A stretch of 9,197 nucleotides of DNA from SAR202 cluster bacterium (GCA_030740335.1 JASLXL010000281.1:1-9197); one strand, 5' to 3'. Positions 1 to 7,038 are shown, counted from the first letter of the stretch. Numbers and translations are program-made. The notes: a model not told the origin generated them from the sequence alone.

Positions 1-465
1 GCCCTCGCGGTCGATGACGATCGATTCCTTGGCGCTAATGAGGGAGTAGTCCAGGTTTCGGGCGCCCAACAGTCCCGTCTCCTCGGCGCGAGTGATGCAG
101 ATCTCGATCGGAATGTGCTCGGAGCCGTCTTCGAGTACCGACTGTACCCCCTCCAGGATGGCCGTGATGCCTGCTTTGCAATCGCCTCCCAGAATGGTGG
201 TCCCGTCCGTGACGATGCGATCGCCGTCGACCGAAGGCTTGATGCCTCGACCCGGCTCGACCGTGTCCATGTGAGCTGACAGGAGCAGCGGAGTTTCGGG
301 ACCTTCACGAGCTACCAGGTTGCCGTAGTCGTCGGCACGCACGGTCAATCCTAGCGCTTCGAGGCGTCCGCGCAGATCCACGGCGATCTCGTCCTCCTCG
401 CCGGAGGGACTGTCAATCACCGCCAGATCCATGAAGTTCTTAACCATTCGGTCTCGATTGATCAT
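1..465 (-). CDS. M20 family metallopeptidase, peptidase T-like (partial, C-terminus outside window)
   Basis: Only the first 155 codons are present; the gene continues past base 1. The product looks like a cytoplasmic dinuclear zinc aminopeptidase or deacylase of the M20 family, closest in pattern to peptidase T-like enzymes. Visible ligands are H65 and D67 in SAHMDTV, the bridging D95 in GGDCKAG, the catalytic/metal pair E128-E129 in RAEETGLLGA, and D152 in VIDREG, which sits where PepT has its further Asp ligand. The last His ligand and the dimerisation domain outcome are beyond the edge. The ATG start is supported by AAGGAG at 476-481 with a 10-nt spacer. It is the last visible gene of a four-gene minus-strand run, 58 bp after the P-loop gene. 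Substrate is unknown: a tripeptide, a dipeptide or an N-acylamino acid are all possible. The nearby racemase-like enolase makes an N-acyl or peptide substrate attractive, but that is inference. Confidence 0.9.
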   Translation of the reverse strand, partial: MINRDRMVKNFMDLAVIDSPSGEEDEIAVDLRGRLEALGLTVRADDYGNLVAREGPETPLLLSAHMDTVEPGRGIKPSVDGDRIVTDGTTILGGDCKAGITAILEGVQSVLEDGSEHIPIEICITRAEETGLLGARNLDYSLISAKESIVIDREG

Positions 466-523
466 CTATTCGTATCTCCTTGGGTGTTTTCGGCTGTTAG
501 TCAACGGCGTGGTGGGTCGGATG

Positions 524-1252
524 TCAAGCCGGCGGGCCGAGGCCCGATAGAACGCGAATCCGGTCGACATGGGACAGGTATGGCTCGGCCTCCTTCAAGA
601 ATCTCGTCAGAGTCTGATCAGCGGTCGAGTTTGTGGTGTCCAGGATAACCTTATTGTGAAGCAGCGATTGGTCAAACTCCTCACGGAAGCGCCGTAGTAC
701 CAGGGGCACGTCCTCGTGACGAAGCGGACCCCTCCTCGCCGGGGTCGTGGCCATGCGATGGCGAATTACCTGTGCATCAGCCTCCATGTGCACAAGCACA
801 GTGTCGGGAGCCAGCTCCAGGAGCTCATTGTCCCACTCTCGAGCCCTTTGAAGGCGGTCCGAAAAGGTGCCTGATTCGCCGTAGCCGTGGTAGATGGGGG
901 CATACACCGCGTCGGCGTAGTAGTGGTTGATGGATAGCACGTCGTTGTCGCGGTACATGTCGGGATGCAGGTGACGCCATATCATGTGCCGCTGCAGTTG
1001 TTCCAATACCCCGGGGCGCAGAGTGAGAATTTGAGCCTCGTCATCGGCGGTGTTAAGGTCGGCGTCATCTTTGCCGGGAACCGCTGCCTCGTCGTTGCCT
1101 CGCACGATCATGTGCCCGTCGAGGCGCGGAACGACGAAGTGGTCGTGCCAGCGGACATAGGGCACGCCCATTGTGCGAATCATCCATTGTGAGATGCCGG
1201 CAGCCAGGGTCTGCTTTCCGGTGTACTCGCACCCGATGATCAGTAGTCGCAC
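524..1252 (-). CDS. P-loop nucleotide kinase-like protein of unknown substrate
   Basis: A 242-residue soluble protein that begins directly with a beta strand and P-loop: MRLLIIGCEYTGKQTL. The Walker A is G7-x4-G12-K13 but the usual Ser/Thr after Lys is Gln14, followed by T15. Later segments fit a small-molecule or nucleotide kinase fold: HDHF at 36-39, HYYADAVY at 110-117, a strand TVLVHMEAD at 151-159 followed by a basic lid-like helix (R164, R166, R173, R174), then RRFREEFDQS at 187-196 and a strand VILDTT at 202-207. No signal peptide or membrane segment is seen. The start is GTG, 3 nt after the enolase stop, with no clear Shine-Dalgarno site, so translation is probably coupled to the upstream gene. 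A start further downstream would remove the P-loop. I do not recognise a named family. A kinase acting on a product of the neighbouring enzymes is possible; a regulatory NTPase is an alternative. Confidence 0.85.
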   Translation of the reverse strand: MRLLIIGCEYTGKQTLAAGISQWMIRTMGVPYVRWHDHFVVPRLDGHMIVRGNDEAAVPGKDDADLNTADDEAQILTLRPGVLEQLQRHMIWRHLHPDMYRDNDVLSINHYYADAVYAPIYHGYGESGTFSDRLQRAREWDNELLELAPDTVLVHMEADAQVIRHRMATTPARRGPLRHEDVPLVLRRFREEFDQSLLHNKVILDTTNSTADQTLTRFLKEAEPYLSHVDRIRVLSGLGPPA

Positions 1253-1255
1253 TAG

Positions 1256-2365
1256 CTAGCTTGCTGGAACGACGGTCTTGGACTGGACGGTCATCTTTGC
1301 CAGGCGCTCGGGATCAGGGGCCGGCAGATCACCCTCGAAGGGCAAGAATGTCTTTTGCGGCGTCAACTCCATGTCTGTGTCGGCCATGTCCTGGGTGTAG
1401 AACCGTGACGAGGGGAACAGGTCGCCCGGGTACAAGAAGTTGGGCAGGGTGGCGATCTCCACACACAAGGCCGCCCCGACCGCAGACTCCAGCATGCCGC
1501 CAACCCACACCGGAATACCGGCATCGCGGCAGATGTCGTGGACCTTTATCGAGTTCGCTAGCCCGCCGATGCGTCCCGGCTTGATGTTGACGTACTTGCA
1601 CGCGCCGACCTTTATGGCCTGCTCGACCGCCTTGACGCTCACCGCCGTCTCGTCGATGCAAATGGGCGTCTCGATCTGGCGTGCGAGTTCTGCGTGATCT
1701 AGGACGTCTGCATAGTTGAGTGGCTGCTCGATGAAGGCCAGCCCCATGGGATCGATTGCCTTGAAGAAAGGGAGGTCGTCCAGGGTGTAGCCAGAGTTGC
1801 AGTCGATGTGAAAGGTCATGTCAGGGAACGTGCTCGTCACAATTTGAAGCATCTCCAGGTCCCAGCCACGACCGACCTTGAGCTTAATACGCGGGAAGCC
1901 GGCATCGACGGCCGTCTGTATATTGCCGAGCAGCATGTCGTAGGAGTCCTGGATTCCGAAGTCGGCCCCGGCGGATACCGCGCGAGTTTCGCCGCCGAGG
2001 AGCCGATGGAGTGGAGTTCCGGTGATCTGAGTCTGGAGGGTCCACCAGCACTCCTCGATGCCGGCTTTGGCGAACGAGTTGCCCTTGAAGACAGCCAGCC
2101 GATCGTTGACTTCGTCGGCGGTATCGTACTCGCGCCCAACGACGTGGGGACCGAAGAACTCGGTGATATGAGAAAAGACCGAAAGCACGGACTCGGGAAG
2201 GTAGGCGGGAGCCTGCAGGGAGCAAACCTCTGACCACGCGGTGTGCTCGCCGCTCGTGGCCCGGACCAGTACCGAGTGGATGTCATAGTCCTCGCCGTAC
2301 GAGGTACGCCACGGGTATATGAGCGGCATTTTGACATGATAGACATCCAGGCTGTTGATTCGCAT
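1256..2365 (-). CDS. Enolase-superfamily N-acylamino acid racemase / o-succinylbenzoate synthase-like protein
   Basis: A 369-residue two-domain enolase-superfamily enzyme: N-terminal capping domain about 1-125, then a (beta/alpha)7beta barrel. All muconate-lactonizing subgroup signatures are present: KLK with K161 and K163, Mg ligands D188 (HIDCNSG), E213 (FIEQPL) and D238 (CIDET), and K262 in NIKPGRIGG, followed by GGMLES at 289-294. Spacing agrees within one residue with characterised N-acylamino acid racemases (K163, D189, E214, D239, K263 in the Amycolatopsis enzyme). That family is often bifunctional, dehydrating SHCHC in menaquinone synthesis or racemising N-acyl, especially N-succinyl, amino acids. 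No other men genes are visible, and an M20 peptidase lies two genes downstream, so a racemase role is favoured; this is inference. AGGAGG at 2370-2375 lies 4 nt before the ATG and is partly enclosed in a hairpin. The next gene starts 3 nt after the stop. Confidence 0.92.
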   Translation of the reverse strand: MRINSLDVYHVKMPLIYPWRTSYGEDYDIHSVLVRATSGEHTAWSEVCSLQAPAYLPESVLSVFSHITEFFGPHVVGREYDTADEVNDRLAVFKGNSFAKAGIEECWWTLQTQITGTPLHRLLGGETRAVSAGADFGIQDSYDMLLGNIQTAVDAGFPRIKLKVGRGWDLEMLQIVTSTFPDMTFHIDCNSGYTLDDLPFFKAIDPMGLAFIEQPLNYADVLDHAELARQIETPICIDETAVSVKAVEQAIKVGACKYVNIKPGRIGGLANSIKVHDICRDAGIPVWVGGMLESAVGAALCVEIATLPNFLYPGDLFPSSRFYTQDMADTDMELTPQKTFLPFEGDLPAPDPERLAKMTVQSKTVVPAS

Positions 2366-2369
2366 TGGT

Positions 2370-2389
2370 CCTCCTCAGTTCGGACTGAG
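2370..2389 (-). promoter_or_regulatory. Hairpin overlapping the ribosome binding site of the racemase-like enolase
   Basis: Bases 2374-2389 form a perfect 6-bp inverted repeat, CTCAGT-TCGG-ACTGAG, with a 4-nt loop. In the minus-strand transcript the 3' arm ends inside the Shine-Dalgarno stretch GAGGAGG (2370-2376), so about three of its seven bases would be paired. It lies in the 70-bp gap between the GH127-like gene and the enolase. It may tune translation of the enolase within the operon or mark a processed 3' end. The structure is directly visible; the function is inferred and a 6-bp stem can arise by chance. Confidence 0.4.
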
Positions 2390-2435
2390 TACAACTTTCT
2401 TGTCGGCTAGTTACGATGCGTACCGGACCATGACC

Positions 2436-4406
2436 CTACCAGATAACGGATTCCTCAGAAACAAACCGGTCCGCCATCTTCCATCTTGTCTGGTCGTTGC
2501 GGTAGTGGTCCCGCTGGTAGAGGGGGTTGAAGCGGCCCCGTGGGTAGATGTCTACCACCTCGTTGCCGCGGGTAATCAGGTGGTAGCGCTGGTGCTGAAT
2601 ATCCGTTTCGCGTCGGCGTTCCGAGATCGGGAACGTGAGCGACACCTTGTCGCGCGGGGCTGTCTTAGCGATCACGGCGTACCGGTCGTCCCAACCGAGC
2701 TGGTGGTCGTCGTCGTTCACTGCGCAGGCCACCTCGGGCGGCGAGACCCATTCGGGGATGCGTATGCGCAGCTTGCCGACGGCCCGTTTCATGATTACGT
2801 CGACTTGCCCGGCATATGGGATGTGGCTGTGGATGTCGGCCCACTGAGACGGTCGATTTAGCAGTAGGTTTACACTCAGTGTGCCGTCAACAAAACCGAC
2901 CACATGTTCCCAGGCATAGTACAGCGCTCGGGTGGCGTTGCCTGTGCAGCAGGCCATCATGCCTGAGCCGTGGCCGACGAACCAGTCATTGGCAGTGGGC
3001 CATCCCGCGAACCCGCCCAGGTTTCTTTCGGGCACTCGATCGACAGTGTCGGATTCCAGCGACATCGTTCCTAGCTTTTCCGGGTCTACTCGGGAGGGAT
3101 CGATGTTATCTAGCGGCGCACCAATCGCTGATAGCGGGATTCGCGACTTGGCGCTAACGAGACCGCCCTCGGCCATATGAGATATCCAGTCGGAGCGTGT
3201 AAGCTGGCCCTCGGCGAACTGGTTGCGCAGCCAGCGGTCGGCATCGTCCCAGTAGTCGCCGAGTCCGGCGGAGCTGAGCTTGAGGGCTAGCCCGGTCATG
3301 CCTGCCACCTCGCACAGCTCGGAGGCTTCGAACTCGTTGATATTGTCGATGTTCTCTGGGAAGTACCCTACTAAGGCGTCGCCCTTGGTCTTGCCCCACA
3401 AGAATGCTGTGCGGACGAAGTCTGACAGGTCGTGGTCACCCACAGCCAATGCGTGGTCAAGTATACCCAGGAGAGGAATCATGTGGTGTTGAAAGTGGAT
3501 TAGATTATTAACAGGTGGCGGGCCGGGATTAAAGCCCTGCTCGTCCGTTTGGTAGCCACTTTCGGCCTCGCCCTGCCCCGCATAGTTCGGCAGGAACTCC
3601 CCGTTGGGTCCGTAGTACTTCCCGTGGTGCACTATGTATCTGGAGAGCTTTCCGGCCAGTTCGATTGCCGGTTCGTACCCAGAAGCTCGGTGGTACTGGG
3701 CCAGGCCCTGGATTGTCCAGCCGGCCAGGCTGGCCCAGATGGCGATGGGTACCTCCGCGTTTTGGACGCGAGGCGTGTTCGGCAGGAAGCCGCCCTGAGG
3801 AAAGAAAGCGTAGTCGTCCCGGTCTATGGCAATACTTCGAAGGCCGCCTACGATCTTGTGTATCTCGCCTTCCCATGGGCCGGAGGGCTCGTGTTGCATG
3901 TAGAGCGTCATTGCGCCCATCAGGCGTGCGCTGAACATGTGCACTGAGTAGTGGCTCTGGCCGGGCTCGCATGGCTCGCACCAATCGGGGTAGGTCGCCC
4001 AGGGGTATGTGGGCCAGTATGCCAGTCCATCTGGTCCTATCATCCTCAGGGCCGTAGCCATCCACACCGGATCGACGTGATCGTTGAGCGTGCTGCCGGA
4101 GGCCAAACGCATTAATGGCAGCGCCTCCATGAACTTGGTCTGGCAGATGTCCGAGGGGCCGTGGCTCATGCTGGGTGGGTTAGATCGAAAATTCACTCTG
4201 AAGTAGAGGAGATAGTCCTTGTCTGGGTCGGTCGGAGCCGTCAGTCCGTTGACCGCCAGGGCCATGCGCTCCTGGAGATCGAGGGTGTCGGGAATCAGGT
4301 CCTGGTAGCGGTCGCCACCGTAGGGGTTGATGTCGAAAGACGGGATGTCCTTACGGATGTGTCTGTCGGAGAAGTTGCCCGTCGAAGTGTCTGTAGGTCT
4401 GTTCAT
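2436..4406 (-). CDS. GH127-like (DUF1680-type) glycoside hydrolase, divergent
   Basis: A 656-residue protein, close to the usual length of GH127/DUF1680 beta-L-arabinofuranosidases. It reads as an alpha/alpha-barrel (about 30-500) followed by beta-sandwich material (about 505-656). The zinc-thiolate centre typical of GH127 appears conserved: E363-L-C365 matches the E-x-C pair and C486-C487 in MACCTGN matches the C-C pair that includes the nucleophile. The E-x-C to C-C distance is 121 residues, against 77 in the Bifidobacterium enzyme HypBA1, so there is an insertion (about 400-470). After CCTGN the segment SVNLLLN and the strand LRIRIPEW (546-553) fit the family. No signal peptide is seen, so it should act in the cytoplasm. 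The start at 4406 gives a conserved-looking N-terminus; the reading frame stays open upstream to 4643, but that part overlaps the divergent fucosidase. The start lacks a strong Shine-Dalgarno site. It is the first gene of the minus-strand run. Substrate is unproven. Confidence 0.85.
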   Translation of the reverse strand: MNRPTDTSTGNFSDRHIRKDIPSFDINPYGGDRYQDLIPDTLDLQERMALAVNGLTAPTDPDKDYLLYFRVNFRSNPPSMSHGPSDICQTKFMEALPLMRLASGSTLNDHVDPVWMATALRMIGPDGLAYWPTYPWATYPDWCEPCEPGQSHYSVHMFSARLMGAMTLYMQHEPSGPWEGEIHKIVGGLRSIAIDRDDYAFFPQGGFLPNTPRVQNAEVPIAIWASLAGWTIQGLAQYHRASGYEPAIELAGKLSRYIVHHGKYYGPNGEFLPNYAGQGEAESGYQTDEQGFNPGPPPVNNLIHFQHHMIPLLGILDHALAVGDHDLSDFVRTAFLWGKTKGDALVGYFPENIDNINEFEASELCEVAGMTGLALKLSSAGLGDYWDDADRWLRNQFAEGQLTRSDWISHMAEGGLVSAKSRIPLSAIGAPLDNIDPSRVDPEKLGTMSLESDTVDRVPERNLGGFAGWPTANDWFVGHGSGMMACCTGNATRALYYAWEHVVGFVDGTLSVNLLLNRPSQWADIHSHIPYAGQVDVIMKRAVGKLRIRIPEWVSPPEVACAVNDDDHQLGWDDRYAVIAKTAPRDKVSLTFPISERRRETDIQHQRYHLITRGNEVVDIYPRGRFNPLYQRDHYRNDQTRWKMADRFVSEESVIW

Positions 4407-4552
4407 TGCCGATGCTCTTGCCTCTCTCTCACACACTCGATTTAGCGAGAATCGTCTCACAGTATCGGGTGCACCTGCAAGACCCGATTGAGGCTTGCCG
4501 AGACCTGCTGGCGGGTCGTACCATGCGCTCGCGGCAGAAAAAGGAGTATCAC
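4407..4552. promoter_or_regulatory. Divergent intergenic region with an inverted repeat (candidate operator)
   Basis: This 146-bp region must carry the promoters of the GH127-like operon (leftward) and the fucosidase (rightward). The clearest element is a perfect 7-bp inverted repeat at 4464-4488: ATCGGGT, 11-nt spacer, ACCCGAT. Nested within its left half is the 8-bp palindrome GGTGCACC (4468-4475). A weaker repeat, CGATT/AATCG with a 7-nt spacer, lies at 4438-4454. Two-fold sites shared by divergent sugar genes often bind LacI- or GntR-type repressors. No regulator gene is in the window. I found no convincing -35/-10 pair in either direction. Confidence 0.4.
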
Positions 4553-5812
4553 ATGAAGCAACGATTCGGCGACGGCCGTGACTGGTTCCTCGACAAGAAA
4601 TTCGGGCTGTTCGTGCACTGGGGTTTGTACGCGATTCCGGCATGGCAGGAGCAGCACCAGTGGAGGGGGCGAGTGCCCCGGAAGGAGTACCAGAAGCTGG
4701 CCGACCAGTTCAACCCGGTGCGGTACGATCCCGACCAGTGGCTGGACATGGCGGAAGAGGCGGGTATGGAGTATGTCTGCTTCACAACCAAACATCACGA
4801 CGGATTCAGCCTGTGGGATACAGCGCAGTCTGACTACAAAGTGACGAACTCGCCATACGGCAAGGACGTCTTGGGCATGCTGGCTGATGCTTGCCATCGC
4901 CGGGATTTTCCGTTGAGCCTCTACTATTCGGTGGCGGACTGGCACCATCCCAATTACCCGAACCAGGGCCGCAGCCATGAGCTTGATGGACCGCAACCCG
5001 GCGACAAGCCCGACATGGACACCTACCTAGAGTTCCTGACGGCGCAAGTGCGCGAGCTGTGCACGGGCTACGGTGACATCAAGGGTCTGTGGTGGGACAT
5101 GAACGTCACAGGGCTGGTTGACCGAACCATCAATGACGCGATCCGTTCCATGCTGCCCAACGCGGTGATAAACAACCGAGGCTTCGACGAAGGCGATTTC
5201 GGGACTCCGGAGCGCGACATGGACGCCACCGTGGACCAGGTCCAGGAGTTTAGTCGGCTTACCGAGGCGTGCCAGTCTGTTGGCCGAGAGAGCTGGGGAT
5301 ACAGGGAGGACGAGGACTACTACAGCGACCGACACTTGATGGCCAGTATCGACAAGGTACTGGCCAAGGGCGGCAACTACCTGCTCAACGGCGGTCCGAA
5401 GGCCGACGGGACGATACCTGATGAGTCTGTTGAGATACTGCGTCGTGTGGGACGTTGGTACCGCGCCGTACGGGAGGCCTTTGACGATGCCGAGCCCGCG
5501 TCCGCGATGACCGACAACCGTGATGTGTCACTCACTAGGCGAGGCGACACGCTGTACGTACATCTGCACGAGCCGCCAAACGCATCAAGGGTGGTGCTCA
5601 GGCCGCTGGGCGTATTACCACGGCGGGCGACGCTGCTCAACACGGGGCAGGAGCTTCAGACGAGCCTGGACGCGTTGCCAACCGAGATCATGGGGCAGGG
5701 CGGCATATTGCGCGACGGAAACCGCGAGTTCCTGCGCGTGTTAGGACTGCCAGCCAACGAACTGTCTGGCGAGGTGATGGTAATCAAACTGGAATTCGAC
5801 GCGCTGGGTTAG
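4553..5812 (+). CDS. GH29 alpha-L-fucosidase, cytoplasmic
   Basis: A 419-residue retaining alpha-L-fucosidase of family GH29, predicted to release L-fucose from fucosylated glycans or glycosides. Domain order is an N-terminal catalytic barrel (about 1-310) and a C-terminal beta-sandwich (about 320-419). Family motifs are dense: FGLFVHWG (17-24), TTKHHDGF (78-85), YYSVADWHHP (124-133), the nucleophile D182 in GLWWD (178-182), NNRGFDEGDFGTPE (207-220), SWGY (247-250) and LLNGGPKADGTIP (277-289). The residue after the nucleophile is Met where many members have Gly. No signal peptide is seen, so the substrate is probably a short oligosaccharide that has been imported. AAGGAG at 4541-4546 with a 6-nt spacer supports the ATG at 4553; in-frame codons upstream to 4406 overlap the divergent promoter region and do not resemble the family. 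The gene ends 9 bp from the convergent enolase. Confidence 0.95.
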   Translation: MKQRFGDGRDWFLDKKFGLFVHWGLYAIPAWQEQHQWRGRVPRKEYQKLADQFNPVRYDPDQWLDMAEEAGMEYVCFTTKHHDGFSLWDTAQSDYKVTNSPYGKDVLGMLADACHRRDFPLSLYYSVADWHHPNYPNQGRSHELDGPQPGDKPDMDTYLEFLTAQVRELCTGYGDIKGLWWDMNVTGLVDRTINDAIRSMLPNAVINNRGFDEGDFGTPERDMDATVDQVQEFSRLTEACQSVGRESWGYREDEDYYSDRHLMASIDKVLAKGGNYLLNGGPKADGTIPDESVEILRRVGRWYRAVREAFDDAEPASAMTDNRDVSLTRRGDTLYVHLHEPPNASRVVLRPLGVLPRRATLLNTGQELQTSLDALPTEIMGQGGILRDGNREFLRVLGLPANELSGEVMVIKLEFDALG

Positions 5813-5821
5813 GGCGCTACC

Positions 5822-6871
5822 CTACAGCAGTGCATCGTTCAGCGTGACGCCGAAGCCTGGTTTGTCGGGCGGCGTCAGATGGCCGTCTTCCAGGGAGGGC
5901 TCGCCTAACCATAGCTCGTCTCGCGGGGCGTCTCGATTTCCGGGCAGCACTTCCGCCAGATTCTCGCAGTCGGTGGCGGCGACCAGGTGCAGCCCCCAGG
6001 CCTCGCCGCCTCTGTGTGGCACGACGGGAATGCCGTGTTGACGGGCTAGTTCGACGATGCTTAGGCCCGCTGTGATGCCGCCGCACCACGTGATGTCAGG
6101 TTGCCACAGGCCCAGGGCGCCTGAGCGCGCTATTTCCAGGTAGCCGCGATCCGTAAATTCGTGCTCTCCCCCCGCGATCAGCACTGGCATAACCTGCGAG
6201 CGCAGCGCAGCCTGCGCGTCCAGTTTGTCAGGGGATAGGATGTCTTCGAACCAATACAGACCGTACTCGGCCAACTGCCGCGACATCTCCAGGGTCATGG
6301 CGGCGTCCCAGGTCATATACGAATCCACCATGATCAGGGCCTCCGGTCCAAATGTCTTTCTGGACAACGCCGCCGACGCCACGGCCTCATCGTAAACAGA
6401 GTCGGAGCCGTTCCACCGGCTGAAAAACTTGTGGGCGGTGAACCCCAGTTCGTGATACCAGGCCATGTCCTCGCCAGAAGCGTACGCTCGGACACGTTTT
6501 TTGCGAATACCCCCCAGCAACGAATACACCGGCGCTGCCTCGGCTTTGCCCAGCGCATCCCATAACGCCAGGTCGACGCCGCTCAGCGCCATGATGGCGA
6601 CTCCCTTGCGCCCGTAGGGGAGGGACGCCTCGTACAGCAGGTCCCACAGGGCTGCTATGTCCTCCACGCTGTCCATCTGTAGGCCCAGCAACAGCTCCCG
6701 GAAGTGGCCATTCACGATCGGCAGCGCAGATTTCCCGCCGCCACCATAGCCCAGCCCGGTGACTCCCGCGTCGGTCTCGATGCGCACGACGATTTGCCAG
6801 AGGTGTGTCCTCCAACCCGGTGCGACGTGCTGGTATTCAGGGTAAACGGCCTCAACCCCGGTGATCTTCAC
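5822..6871 (-). CDS. Enolase-superfamily sugar-acid dehydratase, rhamnonate dehydratase-like
   Basis: A 349-residue enolase-superfamily protein of the mandelate racemase subgroup. Mg ligands are D183 (MVDSYM), E209 (WFED) and E236 (GGEHEF). The general base/acid dyad is H286 (VVPHRGG) with D259 (QPDITWCGG), 27 residues apart as in mandelate racemase D270/H297. The barrel strand that usually carries KxK reads K148-F-F150, so the second Lys is absent. This, with the GEHE motif and WCGG-T, matches the L-rhamnonate dehydratase pattern, where the His does the chemistry. The expected reaction is dehydration of a sugar acid to a 2-keto-3-deoxy acid; the substrate could be L-rhamnonate, L-fuconate or a related acid. 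The start is GTG with AGGAGG at 6880-6885 and an 8-nt spacer. It lies 236 bp after the Gfo/Idh gene on the same strand and converges with the fucosidase, which would supply fucose. Confidence 0.92.
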   Translation of the reverse strand: MKITGVEAVYPEYQHVAPGWRTHLWQIVVRIETDAGVTGLGYGGGGKSALPIVNGHFRELLLGLQMDSVEDIAALWDLLYEASLPYGRKGVAIMALSGVDLALWDALGKAEAAPVYSLLGGIRKKRVRAYASGEDMAWYHELGFTAHKFFSRWNGSDSVYDEAVASAALSRKTFGPEALIMVDSYMTWDAAMTLEMSRQLAEYGLYWFEDILSPDKLDAQAALRSQVMPVLIAGGEHEFTDRGYLEIARSGALGLWQPDITWCGGITAGLSIVELARQHGIPVVPHRGGEAWGLHLVAATDCENLAEVLPGNRDAPRDELWLGEPSLEDGHLTPPDKPGFGVTLNDALL

Positions 6872-6903
6872 TCGCGGAACCTCCTGGTGGGTCTAGCTCA
6901 CGA

Positions 6904-6932
6904 ATGCTACATTCCTGTTGTCCGATCGGCAA
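6904..6932 (-). promoter_or_regulatory. Candidate sigma70-type promoter for the rhamnonate dehydratase-like gene
   Basis: On the minus strand TTGCCG (6927-6932) and TAGCAT (6904-6909) are separated by 17 nt; each matches the consensus at 4 of 6 positions. The -10 box lies 32 nt upstream of the GTG start. An 8-bp palindrome, CCGATCGG (6922-6929), overlaps the -35 box and could be an operator core. The rest of the 6872-7038 gap shows nothing else clear. The match is modest and unverified. Confidence 0.35.
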
Positions 6933-7038
6933 GCGCTATCTCGGCAGCGATCTGATAGTGGCCGACCGCGCCTCAAACTTCTTCCTAAACGGCATAAGTA
7001 TCTTCCTCGCGGAGAAGGGATTGGTGTAAACGGGACTT

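Noticed and set aside
1808..2233. 141-codon plus-strand open frame inside the racemase-like enolase
   Set aside because: It lies wholly antisense to a gene with complete catalytic motifs and shows no family resemblance; it is a product of GC-rich codon bias.
1256..2365. Assignment as menC for menaquinone synthesis
   Set aside because: The family is bifunctional and no other men gene is in the window, so the symbol would claim more than the sequence shows.
3529..4065. 178-codon minus-strand open frame and overlapping plus-strand frames (3549-3947) within the GH127-like gene
   Set aside because: Low-complexity, Arg/Pro/Gly-rich translations without domains, fully inside a better-supported gene.
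4406..4552. 49-codon N-terminal extension of the fucosidase
   Set aside because: A strong AAGGAG site precedes the ATG at 4553, and the GH29 domain starts directly after it.
4407..4643. 79-codon N-terminal extension of the GH127-like protein
   Set aside because: It would overlap the start of the divergent fucosidase and cover both promoters; the extension is Arg/Ser-rich and unlike the family, while ATG at 4406 begins the conserved-looking part.
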